Below, piece by piece: positions 9,739-18,777 of a stretch of DNA of 34,193 bases. Numbering within the stretch: the first letter of the stretch is position 1; every line of letters starts with the position of its first letter. The notes below the pieces were generated by a model. That model did not search any database. It was given only the letters and a program-made list of their open reading frames with translations, and was not told the origin of the DNA. Made by a program: the position numbers and the translations under genes. Origin of the DNA: Desulfurellaceae bacterium (lineage in GTDB: Bacteria > Campylobacterota_A > Desulfurellia > Desulfurellales > Hippeaceae); NCBI GenBank assembly GCA_015493995.1, contig WGCD01000094.1, positions 1 to 34,193 on the forward strand. The letters run 5' to 3'.

Positions 9739-10668
9739 CTATTGCACGTTATCGTTCAATGAGTAGTTAGACACAAGAATCTGCTGTACGCCGTAGTCAT
9801 CGTATCTTGCCAAGCCGTTTGAGGTTAAAATATGCTGAACAAGCTTGATATATCTTTGCCTTTTTGTTGAGTACATAGTTAAATATTCAGCCAGTTTATA
9901 AGGATTTTTATTCTTTCCCATTAGGTAACGTTCTTCCCTGAATTTTTTGTACGCCGCCGATGTGTTTAAATTCATCATATACATAACGGTAGCGTCGTAT
10001 AAATTATCGAAAGACATCACTATGGGCTGCCAGGGTTTTCTATGCTTTCTGTGTATTCCGTAAATATTGTTGTACAAGCTTGTGAAACGGGATTTACCCC
10101 AACCTGATTCTATCCCGGCTTGAGCTATCAAAAGGCTAACCGGAACGCTGTCTGCCCTTTTTACAAGTTCGGCGAGATTGTCTGTTTTATACTTTTTCAT
10201 CATTGCCTTTAAGAACGTTTTATCCTGCTCGTTTAGTTTAGCTCCGCTTTCAACCTTCGCCTTTATTTGCACCACTATTTTATGCTCTTGCTGCAATTGC
10301 TCTCTCACGGTTAATGCTATAGGCAGCATAGCCGATATAAACATTTTTTTTCTTAAATTTGCAGGTAAATATTTGAAATCTTTTGGGAAACTCTTTAAAA
10401 GATACGGCTTTACGGTATTGGTATAGCTCCTGCTGCATAAACCGTATAAATGCAACTCCTTTTTTAGCTGCCTCGAGTTGGAGGCTTGATAAAAAATAAA
10501 CCCCTCTTTGGAGGAAAATGTAATACCGCCGTTAACAATATTGTATGTTTTTACATTCTTTGAAAAAGCCAGTAAGGCAATGCCGGCTAAAAATGCTAAG
10601 GCAAATAAAACTACAAGCAAAACACCCCAAGGGCTGCTCTGCCTAATAACAAGTCGCTTTTTACTCAT
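9739..10668 (-). CDS. Membrane-anchored glucosaminidase-domain (Bax-like) protein
   Basis: N-terminal TM (WGVLLVVLFALAFLAGIALLAF); SLLIAQAGIESGWGKSRFTSLYNNIYGIH is typical of the glucosaminidase/Bax family. Confidence 0.85.
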   Translation of the reverse strand: MSKKRLVIRQSSPWGVLLVVLFALAFLAGIALLAFSKNVKTYNIVNGGITFSSKEGFIFYQASNSRQLKKELHLYGLCSRSYTNTVKPYLLKSFPKDFKYLPANLRKKMFISAMLPIALTVREQLQQEHKIVVQIKAKVESGAKLNEQDKTFLKAMMKKYKTDNLAELVKRADSVPVSLLIAQAGIESGWGKSRFTSLYNNIYGIHRKHRKPWQPIVMSFDNLYDATVMYMMNLNTSAAYKKFREERYLMGKNKNPYKLAEYLTMYSTKRQRYIKLVQHILTSNGLARYDDYGVQQILVSNYSLNDNVQ

Positions 10669-10678
10669 ACCTCAAGCA

Positions 10679-10706
10679 AATATAGTCAAAAAAAGCTATA
10701 AGTCAA
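10679..10706 (-). promoter_or_regulatory. Predicted sigma70-type promoter for the glucosaminidase gene
   Basis: Minus strand TTGACT - 16 nt - TATATT, about 10 bp upstream of the ATG at 10668. Confidence 0.5.
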
Positions 10707-10760
10707 GTAAAAAAGAGGAAAACAGCTATTTGGCAGTAAAATTTAACTTATTGAAAAGGT

Positions 10761-10786
10761 TTTGAGCCCCGCAAACGAGGCTCAAA
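10761..10786 (-). terminator. Terminator-like hairpin
   Basis: Minus strand TTTGAGCCTCG-TTTG-CGGGGCTCAAA (11-bp stem, one G-T wobble) followed by ACCTTTTC; just past the stop of the metal-dependent hydrolase. Confidence 0.65.
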
Positions 10787-10790
10787 TTCC

Positions 10791-11492
10791 CTAAATAGTC
10801 AGGCTTTCGCCGGGTTGAATTATCTTAACTTCCGATTTATCGCCGACAAGTTTTATAAACTCGTTCGGGTCTTGTTTAATTAAATCCCAAGCGAGGTAGT
10901 GCATCGGCATAACGGCTTTCGGTTTTAAAAATTCAACAGCCTTTGCTCCGTCTGCAACACCCATAGTAAAGTTATCGCCTATCGGAATCATAGCCAAATC
11001 AATATTGTTCAGCTCTCCTATCAATTGCATATCCAAAAACAGTCCTGTGTCGCCCGAATGGTAAATTGTTTTTCCGTCAATTTCAACGACAAAACCGACA
11101 GGATTCCCCGTATATACCGTGCCCTCCTCATCGTTCATAACAGCGCTGCCGTGCTGAGCAATAGTGAGTTTTACCCAAAAATCATCACTGAATCGGTGTG
11201 CTCCGCCTATATGCATAGGGTGAACATTTTCAATGCCGTGTCTTTGCAGATATACAATAAGTTCAAATGCAGCAATGACCGTGGCTTTCGTTCTTTTTGC
11301 TATAGCTATTGTGTCTCCGAGGTGGTCCCAATGTCCGTGGGTAACCAAAATATAATCAACGTCAATACCCTCAGGTGTAAAAGTTCCCTCTTTAATATCA
11401 GGATTACCCGTTATGTATGGGTCTATGATGAATTTAGTTTTGTTTCCTTCCACCAAAACAGCCGATTGACCTATCCAAGTAATTTTTGGCAT
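10791..11492 (-). CDS. UPF0173-type metal-dependent hydrolase (metallo-beta-lactamase fold)
   Basis: ITWIGQSAVLVEG, LVTHGHWDHLGD, IYHSGDTGLFLDMQLIGE, PMHYLAWDLI. Confidence 0.92.
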   Translation of the reverse strand: MPKITWIGQSAVLVEGNKTKFIIDPYITGNPDIKEGTFTPEGIDVDYILVTHGHWDHLGDTIAIAKRTKATVIAAFELIVYLQRHGIENVHPMHIGGAHRFSDDFWVKLTIAQHGSAVMNDEEGTVYTGNPVGFVVEIDGKTIYHSGDTGLFLDMQLIGELNNIDLAMIPIGDNFTMGVADGAKAVEFLKPKAVMPMHYLAWDLIKQDPNEFIKLVGDKSEVKIIQPGESLTI

Positions 11493-11661
11493 TTTCTACA
11501 CCTCCTATTTTAAAAGTTTATTTCTTAACTTATAATATATATTCTACGAAAAATATCAAGTATTATTTTATATTTTTTTAAAGACTAAAATCTATCTCGG
11601 CAAAAAATAAAGTTTTCTTTATCAAAGGTATGGTCAAACACTCAAAATTTATAAATCTTGG

Positions 11662-12348
11662 CTATCTAATTTCAAATATATCAAACATTTTACCTATTTT
11701 TTGCCTTATCTCATCAAGCTCCTCATTAGATATACTTCTTTTTGATAAAAAACTTTCATTTAGAGTTTTTGAAGGTATAAAACGCTGAATGTAGTAGGCT
11801 TTTGCACCCTTTATCAAATCGGCTATCAACACTACATCTTCTTTTCCCACAAATCCGTCTATAACGGTCGTTCTGAATTCATAATCTAAGTGACTATCTT
11901 TTATTATATCTATGCTTTTTTTAATGCATTCTATATCGTATCCGCAACCTGTAACAGCACCGTATCTATTCAAAGGAGCTTTAATATCCATGGCTATGTA
12001 GTTTACAAGACGCTCTTGAATCAACTCCTCCAATGCTTTCGGGTTCGTGCCGTTTGTATCAAGCTTTATCTTTTCATATCCCAAAAGACGCATTTCTTTT
12101 ATAAAGTCAGCCAAGTCACTATGAAGGGTGGGTTCACCCCCTGTTATCGATACGGCACTAAGCTTACCCGCCCTTTTTTTTAAAAAGTCAAACAAGTCTT
12201 CCTTATCGATACTTCTTATATTACCGGTCACGAGTTCCGGGTTATGGCAGTAAGGACATCTAAAGTTGCAGCCCACGGTAAAAACAATTGCACAAATCTC
12301 CCCCGGATAATCAATAAGTGATGTCTTTTGTAAAGCGCCTATTATCAT
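11662..12348 (-). CDS. nrdG: Anaerobic ribonucleoside-triphosphate reductase activating protein
   Basis: LIDYPGEICAIVFTVGCNFRCPYCHNPELV radical SAM motif; SITGGEPTLH; adjacent to nrdD. Confidence 0.93.
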   Translation of the reverse strand: MIIGALQKTSLIDYPGEICAIVFTVGCNFRCPYCHNPELVTGNIRSIDKEDLFDFLKKRAGKLSAVSITGGEPTLHSDLADFIKEMRLLGYEKIKLDTNGTNPKALEELIQERLVNYIAMDIKAPLNRYGAVTGCGYDIECIKKSIDIIKDSHLDYEFRTTVIDGFVGKEDVVLIADLIKGAKAYYIQRFIPSKTLNESFLSKRSISNEELDEIRQKIGKMFDIFEIR

Positions 12349-12521
12349 TGCAGTTTAAAAGTTTTCCTCTCCTTAAACTCCTCTTGCTTGCCGTCGTTCC
12401 ACTGCTCCACAGGCCTTAAATATCCTACAACCCTCGAATAGACCTCGCATTTTGTTCCCCTTAGCGCACTTTTTTCAGCCTCCAACTCTTTAATCTTTCT
12501 TTCAATGCTCTTTCTCGTCAT
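12345..12521 (-). CDS. Separate C-terminal glycyl-radical domain of class III RNR (NrdD tail peptide)
   Basis: 58 aa MTRKSIERKIKELEAEKSALRGTKCEVYSRVVGYLRPVEQWNDGKQEEFKERKTFKLQ contains the RVxGYLRPVxxWNxGKxxEF glycyl-radical signature. AGGAGG lies 6 nt upstream of the ATG at 12521. Confidence 0.9.
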   Translation of the reverse strand: MTRKSIERKIKELEAEKSALRGTKCEVYSRVVGYLRPVEQWNDGKQEEFKERKTFKLQ

Positions 12522-12523
12522 TT

Positions 12524-14554
12524 TCAACCTCCTGCTAATTTTAATTTCAACTGTCTTATTTCTCTTTCTATCTGTTCGGTTTTCTCACGCTTACAAATTG
12601 GGCATTCATAGTATTCGCCCGCAATGTATCCGTGTATGGGACATATGGAAAAGGTAGGAGTTATCGTTAAGTAGGGTAATGAGTAATTTTGAAACACCGT
12701 TTTGACAAGCCTTTTTACGCTGTTGGCATCGGTTATTTTTTCACCGACAAAAATATGCAAAACCGTTCCTCCGGTATAGCTTGATTGGAGTTTATCCTGC
12801 AAATCCAAAACCTCGAATATATCGTCACTAAAACCAACAGGCAGCTGCGTGGAGTTTGTGTAGTACGGTTTTCCTCGTTGTGTTGCCGTTATGATATCGG
12901 GATATTTTTTCTTGTCAATCAAAGCCAGCCTGTAGGATGTGCCCTCAGCCGGTGTAGCCTCAAGATTATAGTTGTTGCCGGTTAAATCCTGAAATTCCAT
13001 CAACTTTTCCCTCATTATTCTAAGCACCCTCAAGCCAAATTCCTGGGAACGCCGAGAGGTCAAATCTCTGCCAAAAAGATTCAAACAAGCCTCATTCATA
13101 CCGACAAGACCCACGGTAGAAAAATGATTCTTCCAATACTCTTTAAATCTGTCCTTTATCGCACTTAGATAAAATTTTGAATAAGGATAGAGATTGTTGT
13201 CCGTAAATCTCTCAAGCACCTTTCTTTTGATTTCGAGACTGTTTTTCGCAAGCTCCATCAACGACAACAGTCTGTCTGCAAACTCATCTTCATCTTTAGA
13301 GAGGTATCCTAATCTCGGCAAGTTTATTGTTACGACACCTATGGAACCCGTCAGAGGATTTGCTCCGAAAAGCCCGCCGCCTCTTTTTCTCAACTCTTTT
13401 GTGTCGAGCCTTAAACGACAACACATAGAACGAGCATCCTCAGGTGACATATCAGAATTTATAAAATTTGCAAAGTAGGGTATTCCGTATTTGGCTGTTG
13501 AACGCCACAAAATATCCAATTTTTCATTGTCCCAATCAAAATCTTTAGTTATATTGTAGGTGGGTATGGGAAATGTAAACACCCTTCCGTCCGCATCGCC
13601 TTCAGATAAAACTTCCAAAAAAGCCTTATTAAGCATATCCGCTTCTTTTTGAAAATCCCCGTATGAGCTATTTTGCATCTTGCCGCCTATTACAACAGCT
13701 TGATTTTTTAGATATTCCGGTATCTTCAAATCCATTGTGACATTTGAAAACGGTGTTTGGAAACCAACTCTTGTAGGAACATTCACATTAAAAACGAACT
13801 CCTGCAAAGCCTGCTTAACCTCCGTATAATTCAACTTATCATAAGCTATGAAAGGAGCAAGCAGTGTATCGAAATTGGAGAAAGCCTGAGCTCCTGCAGC
13901 CTCTCCTTGGAGCGTATAGAAAAAGTTGACAATCTGCCCCAATATGGTTCTGAAGTGTTTGGCTGGTTTACTTGCCACTTTGCCTTTGGCGCCTCTAAAA
14001 CCTTTAATCAATAAGTCGTTTAAATCCCATCCCACACAATAAACAGACAGCAAGCCCAAATCGTGTATATGTAAATCACCTTGAATATGAGCTTCTCTGA
14101 TTTCTTTCGGATATATCTTATTTAACCAATACGCTTTACTGACATTTGAGGAGATATAGTTATTCAATCCCTGCAAAGAAAAGCTCATATTGCTGTTTTC
14201 CTTAACTTCCCAATCCATTTTACCAAGGTAGCTCTCAACAAGGTTCACATCCGCCTTGCTTTTTATTTCACGCAGTTTAGAGTGCTGTTCCCTGTAAATA
14301 ATGTAGGCTTTGGCTGTTTTGATAAAAGGAGACGATATCAAAACCTCCTCTACAATATCCTGTATCTGCTCTACGGTGGGTGTTTTTTCTCCGAACATCT
14401 GATATGCCAAATTTAAAACCTTTATGGTGAATTTTTCAGCCACGTCCCTTTTAAATTCCTTTGTTGCAGCTCCGGCTTTCTCTATTGCATTCGTTACTTT
14501 TTCGGCATCAAAATTTACAATGCGCCCGTCCCTTTTGATGATAGTTTTAAACAC
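12524..14554 (-). CDS. nrdD: Anaerobic ribonucleoside-triphosphate reductase, catalytic part lacking its glycyl-radical tail
   Basis: ATP-cone N-terminus (IKRDGRIVNFDAEKVTNAIEKA), NrdD core (HIHDLGLLSVYCVGWDL, NVPTRVGFQTPFSNVT), C-terminal zinc motif CPIHGYIAGEYYECPICKREKTEQIEREIRQLKLKLAGG then stop. Confidence 0.95.
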   Translation of the reverse strand: MFKTIIKRDGRIVNFDAEKVTNAIEKAGAATKEFKRDVAEKFTIKVLNLAYQMFGEKTPTVEQIQDIVEEVLISSPFIKTAKAYIIYREQHSKLREIKSKADVNLVESYLGKMDWEVKENSNMSFSLQGLNNYISSNVSKAYWLNKIYPKEIREAHIQGDLHIHDLGLLSVYCVGWDLNDLLIKGFRGAKGKVASKPAKHFRTILGQIVNFFYTLQGEAAGAQAFSNFDTLLAPFIAYDKLNYTEVKQALQEFVFNVNVPTRVGFQTPFSNVTMDLKIPEYLKNQAVVIGGKMQNSSYGDFQKEADMLNKAFLEVLSEGDADGRVFTFPIPTYNITKDFDWDNEKLDILWRSTAKYGIPYFANFINSDMSPEDARSMCCRLRLDTKELRKRGGGLFGANPLTGSIGVVTINLPRLGYLSKDEDEFADRLLSLMELAKNSLEIKRKVLERFTDNNLYPYSKFYLSAIKDRFKEYWKNHFSTVGLVGMNEACLNLFGRDLTSRRSQEFGLRVLRIMREKLMEFQDLTGNNYNLEATPAEGTSYRLALIDKKKYPDIITATQRGKPYYTNSTQLPVGFSDDIFEVLDLQDKLQSSYTGGTVLHIFVGEKITDANSVKRLVKTVFQNYSLPYLTITPTFSICPIHGYIAGEYYECPICKREKTEQIEREIRQLKLKLAGG

Positions 14555-14644
14555 AACTATCCTCCTTTATTTTCTAACTATACTTATTTATAAAATTGTT
14601 TTATAACGTAATGGGAATAGTAATCATCCTATAGAACCTCCCGT

Positions 14645-14800
14645 TCTTTGCTTTCGGGCAAGTCTCCTGGCTTGGCTTCATCCTACTTTTTCCACCTTCC
14701 CACCTCAAAAAAGGCAGTGGCTATACGGAAATTTCGTCAGCCTTACAGTTGCGGGGGCAGCGTGGGATTTTCACCCATCTTCCTTAAACCCGATATTAAA
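14645..14800 (-). promoter_or_regulatory. Cobalamin riboswitch
   Basis: Minus strand GGTTTAAGGAAGATGGGTGAAAATCCCACGCTGCCCCCGCAACTGTAAG...TATAGCCACTGCC...GGTGGGAAGGTGG...GAAGCCAAGCCAGGAGACTTGCCCG matches the B12-riboswitch core consensus (B12 box, CCCGCAACTGT, GCCAGGAGACTTGCC). Confidence 0.95.
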
Positions 14801-14931
14801 TAATACCAAAAATTTTAAATTCCCGCAAGCAAATAAATTTGCTTATCGAATAATATATAAAAACTGCTCATAAAGAAGAGAGGTCTTTTTTAAGATATAT
14901 ATTTAAAAAATAAGCGCAATCTTACAAAACG

Positions 14932-15588
14932 CTAAACCAAACCGAGAATTTCCTTTGGGCTGTTTATAACAAAATCCACTTTGTAAGCCTTTAAAATCTC
15001 TCTGTCTCTAAAACCGTATGAAGCCCAAATAATCCTTAAATTCAGCGCCTTAGCCAACAGAATATCGTTTTCCGAATCACCCACCACAAAACTATTGTCT
15101 ATGTTTAGACCGTATCTTTCCTTCAGCCTCAAAACGGGTTCAGGGTGTGGTTTTTTATGTTCATAACTGTCTCCGCCCACAACATCCTTAAAATAGTCTG
15201 ATAGTTTAAGCTCTTTTAAAATCTTTTTAGCAAACATCTCACTCTTGTTGGTTACTACAAACATATCATACCCATAACGTAACTGGCGCAAGACATCAAT
15301 AACACCTTCATAGGGGTGTGTATTATCAAGCAGATGGTCTTGGTAGTGTTCCAAAAAATATCTATAAAACTCATCAAGTATGTTTAACTTTTTGTTTTGT
15401 TTCAAGCAATCGACAAGCAGCTGCTTTACACCGTTTCCTACAAATCCGTATATGGTTTCATTATCAAGAGTTTGAAGATTAAAATGAGATAGGGCAGCAT
15501 TTACACTATTGGCTAAATCCAACTTTGAATCTATGATTGTACCGTCCAAATCAAAAAAAAGTGGCTTCATAAATGAAAGGTTAGGCAC
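14932..15588 (-). CDS. HAD-superfamily phosphatase (phosphoglycolate phosphatase-like)
   Basis: PLFFDLDGTIIDSKLDLANSVN, VVTNKSEMFAKKIL, HKKPHPEPVL, FVVGDSENDILLAKAL. Confidence 0.9.
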   Translation of the reverse strand: MPNLSFMKPLFFDLDGTIIDSKLDLANSVNAALSHFNLQTLDNETIYGFVGNGVKQLLVDCLKQNKKLNILDEFYRYFLEHYQDHLLDNTHPYEGVIDVLRQLRYGYDMFVVTNKSEMFAKKILKELKLSDYFKDVVGGDSYEHKKPHPEPVLRLKERYGLNIDNSFVVGDSENDILLAKALNLRIIWASYGFRDREILKAYKVDFVINSPKEILGLV

Positions 15589-15599
15589 TTTAAAAGCGC

Positions 15600-16838
15600 C
15601 TAACCGAATTTTTTAAAAGCTATTACCGCATTTGTACCGCCAAAACCAAATGAATTCGATATGGCAGCATTTATATTTTTCTCAATTGCTTTATTCGGAG
15701 TATAAAACAGGTCACACTCCTCATCTGGGTTTTCCAGATTTACCGTAGGCGGCACCAAAGAGTTCTTGATTGCCAGAATACTAAAAACAGCTTCAACTCC
15801 TCCGGCAGCACCCAAGAGATGCCCTGTAACGGATTTGGTGGAGCTTATAGTTAATTTATAAGCATAGTCCTTAAATACCTCTTTGATGGCTTTAGTCTCT
15901 ATTATATCGTTAAAATATGTTGAAGTTCCGTGTGCATTTACATAGTCTATATCTTCGGTATTCAATCCGGCATCGTCAAGTGCCATTTTTATCGCATAAA
16001 CAGCGCCCTCGCCGTCGGGAGACGGTGCGGTATAGTGATATGCATCGTCACTCATACCGAATCCGGCAAATTCCGCTATAATATCAGCGCCTCTTTTTTT
16101 GGCGTGCTCATACTCCTCAAGAATTATAACCCCTGCACCCTCGCCGACTATAAATCCGTCTCTGTCTTTATCAAACGGTCTTGAGGCTTTATGAGGCTCG
16201 TCGTTTCTTGTTGACAGAGCTTTCATATTGGCAAAACCGGATATTGCAAGAGGTGTAATCGTAGATTCCGTACCTCCGCAAACCATAACATCGGCGTCAC
16301 CGTAAGCTATCGTTCTTGCCGCAAGCCCTATGGAGTGAGTTCCTGTCGCACAAGCCGTAACATCGCTGAAGTTAGGTCCTTTTAGGTGAAACTGCATAGC
16401 AATATTTCCGCCTGCCATATTGATTACGGCTATCGGAATGAAAAACGGGGATACACCCTTTTGCCCTCTTTTTAAATATGCTTCGTTGAACTTCTCTATC
16501 GTTGAAAGTCCCCCTATGCCGGAGCCCACACTAACGCCTATCCTAAAAGGGTTTTCCTTCTCAATATCCAATCCCGACATATCCAAAGCTTCTTTTGCTG
16601 CTGCTATGGCATACATTGAGAACAGGTCAATCTTTTTTATGTCTTTTTTGGAAACGTAATTTTCGGGCTTGAAACCCTTAACCTCTCCGGCTATCCGAAC
16701 GCTCAATCCACTTGCATCGAAACGGGTTATTTCGTTTATTCCGCTAATGCCCTTGCAAGCATTATAAAAACTCTCTCCAGCAGACAATCCGACCGGTGTT
16801 ATAGCTCCCAAACCCGTAACAACAACACGCTTTGCCAT
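15600..16838 (-). CDS. fabF: 3-oxoacyl-ACP synthase II
   Basis: VVTGLGAITPVGLSAGESF, VTACATGTHSIG active-site Cys, NAHGTSTYFND, KSVTGHLLGAAGGVEA, NSFGFGGTNA. Start placed at MAKRVVVTG. Confidence 0.96.
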   Translation of the reverse strand: MAKRVVVTGLGAITPVGLSAGESFYNACKGISGINEITRFDASGLSVRIAGEVKGFKPENYVSKKDIKKIDLFSMYAIAAAKEALDMSGLDIEKENPFRIGVSVGSGIGGLSTIEKFNEAYLKRGQKGVSPFFIPIAVINMAGGNIAMQFHLKGPNFSDVTACATGTHSIGLAARTIAYGDADVMVCGGTESTITPLAISGFANMKALSTRNDEPHKASRPFDKDRDGFIVGEGAGVIILEEYEHAKKRGADIIAEFAGFGMSDDAYHYTAPSPDGEGAVYAIKMALDDAGLNTEDIDYVNAHGTSTYFNDIIETKAIKEVFKDYAYKLTISSTKSVTGHLLGAAGGVEAVFSILAIKNSLVPPTVNLENPDEECDLFYTPNKAIEKNINAAISNSFGFGGTNAVIAFKKFG

Positions 16839-16846
16839 ATACATTC

Positions 16847-17077
16847 CTATTTGTGTTGTTCTACATAGTCAATCGCATCTTGAACCGTAATAATCTTTTC
16901 CGCATCCGAGTCCGGTATATCAATGCCGAATTTCTCCTCTATAGCCATAACAAGCTCTACCGTATCCAAAGAATCGGCTCCGAGGTCCTCAACAAACTTA
17001 GCCTCAGGCTTAACCTCTTCTTCATCAACTCCCAACTGCTCGATAATAATCTGTTTTACCTCATCAGCAATAGACAT
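16847..17077 (-). CDS. acpP: Acyl carrier protein
   Basis: 76 aa; [35 protein letters not shown] with phosphopantetheine DSL motif. Confidence 0.97.
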   Translation of the reverse strand: MSIADEVKQIIIEQLGVDEEEVKPEAKFVEDLGADSLDTVELVMAIEEKFGIDIPDSDAEKIITVQDAIDYVEQHK

Positions 17078-17100
17078 AATACAAACCTCCTAACATTTTT

Positions 17101-17844
17101 TTATATATACAATCCGCCGCTAATATTGATGACTTCTCCGGTAATATAGGATGCCTCCTCGCTCAATAAAAATTCCACAAGATTCGCAACGTCTTCGGGC
17201 GAACCGAGCCTCCTCAATGCAACGGCACCTATTAAATTTTTTCTCTGCAATATATTTAATTTTTCGGTCATTTCCGTCTCTATAAATCCTGGAGCAATCG
17301 CATTAACTCTTATATTTCTCGAACCAAGTTCCTTAGCCAACGATTTTGTAAAACCTATAATACCTGCTTTTGATGCTGCGTAGTTGGACTGCCCGGCATT
17401 ACCCATAAGACCGATAACACTTGACATATTAACAATTACACCGAATTTATGTTTAATCATCCATCTCGAAACGTGCTTTGTGCAGTTAAAAACGCCTTTT
17501 AAGTTAACGCTTACTACCCTGTCAAATTCTTCTTCGCTCATTTTTAAAATAAGATTATCCGATGTTACACCGGCATTGTTGACAAGATAATCTATTCTTT
17601 TATATTTTTTTACGATTTCTCCTACAGCCTCTTTTGTTTCTTCAAAGTCGGCGATGTTAAACTGCATAACCTCACATTCACCGCCGTCCCTTCTTATTTC
17701 CTGCTGCAGTTCAACTGCTGCATCTGTGTTGGATGAGTAGTTGGCTATTATTTTTAAGCCCCTGCTTGCCAATCTTTTGGCTATATGAGAACCAATTCCC
17801 CTTGAGGCTCCTGTTATTAGAGCCACATCTTGTGCAAACCTCAT
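17101..17844 (-). CDS. fabG: 3-oxoacyl-ACP reductase
   Basis: ITGASRGIGSHIAKRLA, NNAGVTSDNLILKM, YAASKAGIIGFTKSLAKE, NAIAPGFIETEMT. Confidence 0.95.
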   Translation of the reverse strand: MRFAQDVALITGASRGIGSHIAKRLASRGLKIIANYSSNTDAAVELQQEIRRDGGECEVMQFNIADFEETKEAVGEIVKKYKRIDYLVNNAGVTSDNLILKMSEEEFDRVVSVNLKGVFNCTKHVSRWMIKHKFGVIVNMSSVIGLMGNAGQSNYAASKAGIIGFTKSLAKELGSRNIRVNAIAPGFIETEMTEKLNILQRKNLIGAVALRRLGSPEDVANLVEFLLSEEASYITGEVINISGGLYI

Positions 17845-18776
17845 ATTTTGCCTTTATAACTGTTATAGCTCGATAAGTCAACTATATAATTTATGTTTGT
17901 CTTCCTGTAATCCCGTTTAAGCATTGATGACAAAACGTTTTTGGGTCCCATCTCCACAAATTCGTCACACCCTGTTTCAATGGCTTTTTCTACATTTTGC
18001 AGCCATCTTACAGGTTTTGTTATCTGTTGAATCAGATACTTTTCTATATTTTCGGCTTTTGTTACAGTATCCGAATACACATTTTCAATAACGGGCTTTA
18101 ACGGGTTTTTTAACTCAATCTTATCCAATACGTTAGCCATCTTCTCCTCAACAGGTTTCATAAGCTCACAATGAAAGGGTGCGCTTACATTCAAAGGTAT
18201 GGTTTTGCCGAGTTTCATATCTTGAGCTCTTTCAACAACCCTGTCAACGCCCTTTTTATACCCTGAAACTATTACCTGATTTTTGGCATTGTAGTTTGCT
18301 ATATTACAATAAGAATCTTTTGATTCTAAACTAACCTCCGAACACAACTCCTCAACCTTCTTGTGCTCCTTTGTTAAAACAGCCGCCATAGCACCCACAC
18401 CCTCGGCGACAGCCTCTTGCATAAACTCTCCTCTTTTGTGAACGGCAAAAACAGCATCCTCAAACTCAAAGGAACCGCAAGCAACAAAAGCTGAATACTC
18501 ACCCAAAGAGTGCCCGGAAGCTATATCAAAATCAAAATCTAACTCACTTTTCAATAGATTGTATATGGCAACAGAAACCGTAAGTATAGCAGGCTGGGCA
18601 TTTGCTGTAAGAGTCAGTTCGTTTGCAGGTCCCTCAAACATCAGCTTTGTCAATGAAAAACCCAAAGAACTGTCTGCTTTTTTAAATGTATCCTTAACCA
18701 CATCAAAATTATCATAAAGCTCTTTTCCCATTCCAACGAATTGAGAGCCCTGCCCCGTAAACATTAAAAAACGCAT
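17841..18776 (-). CDS. fabD: Malonyl CoA-ACP transacylase
   Basis: FTGQGSQFVGMGKELY, ASGHSLGEYSAFVACG, NVSAPFHCELMKP, EMGPKNVLSSM. Confidence 0.95.
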   Translation of the reverse strand: MRFLMFTGQGSQFVGMGKELYDNFDVVKDTFKKADSSLGFSLTKLMFEGPANELTLTANAQPAILTVSVAIYNLLKSELDFDFDIASGHSLGEYSAFVACGSFEFEDAVFAVHKRGEFMQEAVAEGVGAMAAVLTKEHKKVEELCSEVSLESKDSYCNIANYNAKNQVIVSGYKKGVDRVVERAQDMKLGKTIPLNVSAPFHCELMKPVEEKMANVLDKIELKNPLKPVIENVYSDTVTKAENIEKYLIQQITKPVRWLQNVEKAIETGCDEFVEMGPKNVLSSMLKRDYRKTNINYIVDLSSYNSYKGKI

Positions 18777-18777
18777 T

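Noticed and set aside
12521-12530. Programmed -1 frameshift or recoding joining NrdD to its tail
   Set aside because: Not excluded, but the strong AGGAGG and ATG with ideal spacing favour independent translation; no clear slippery heptamer was seen at the junction.
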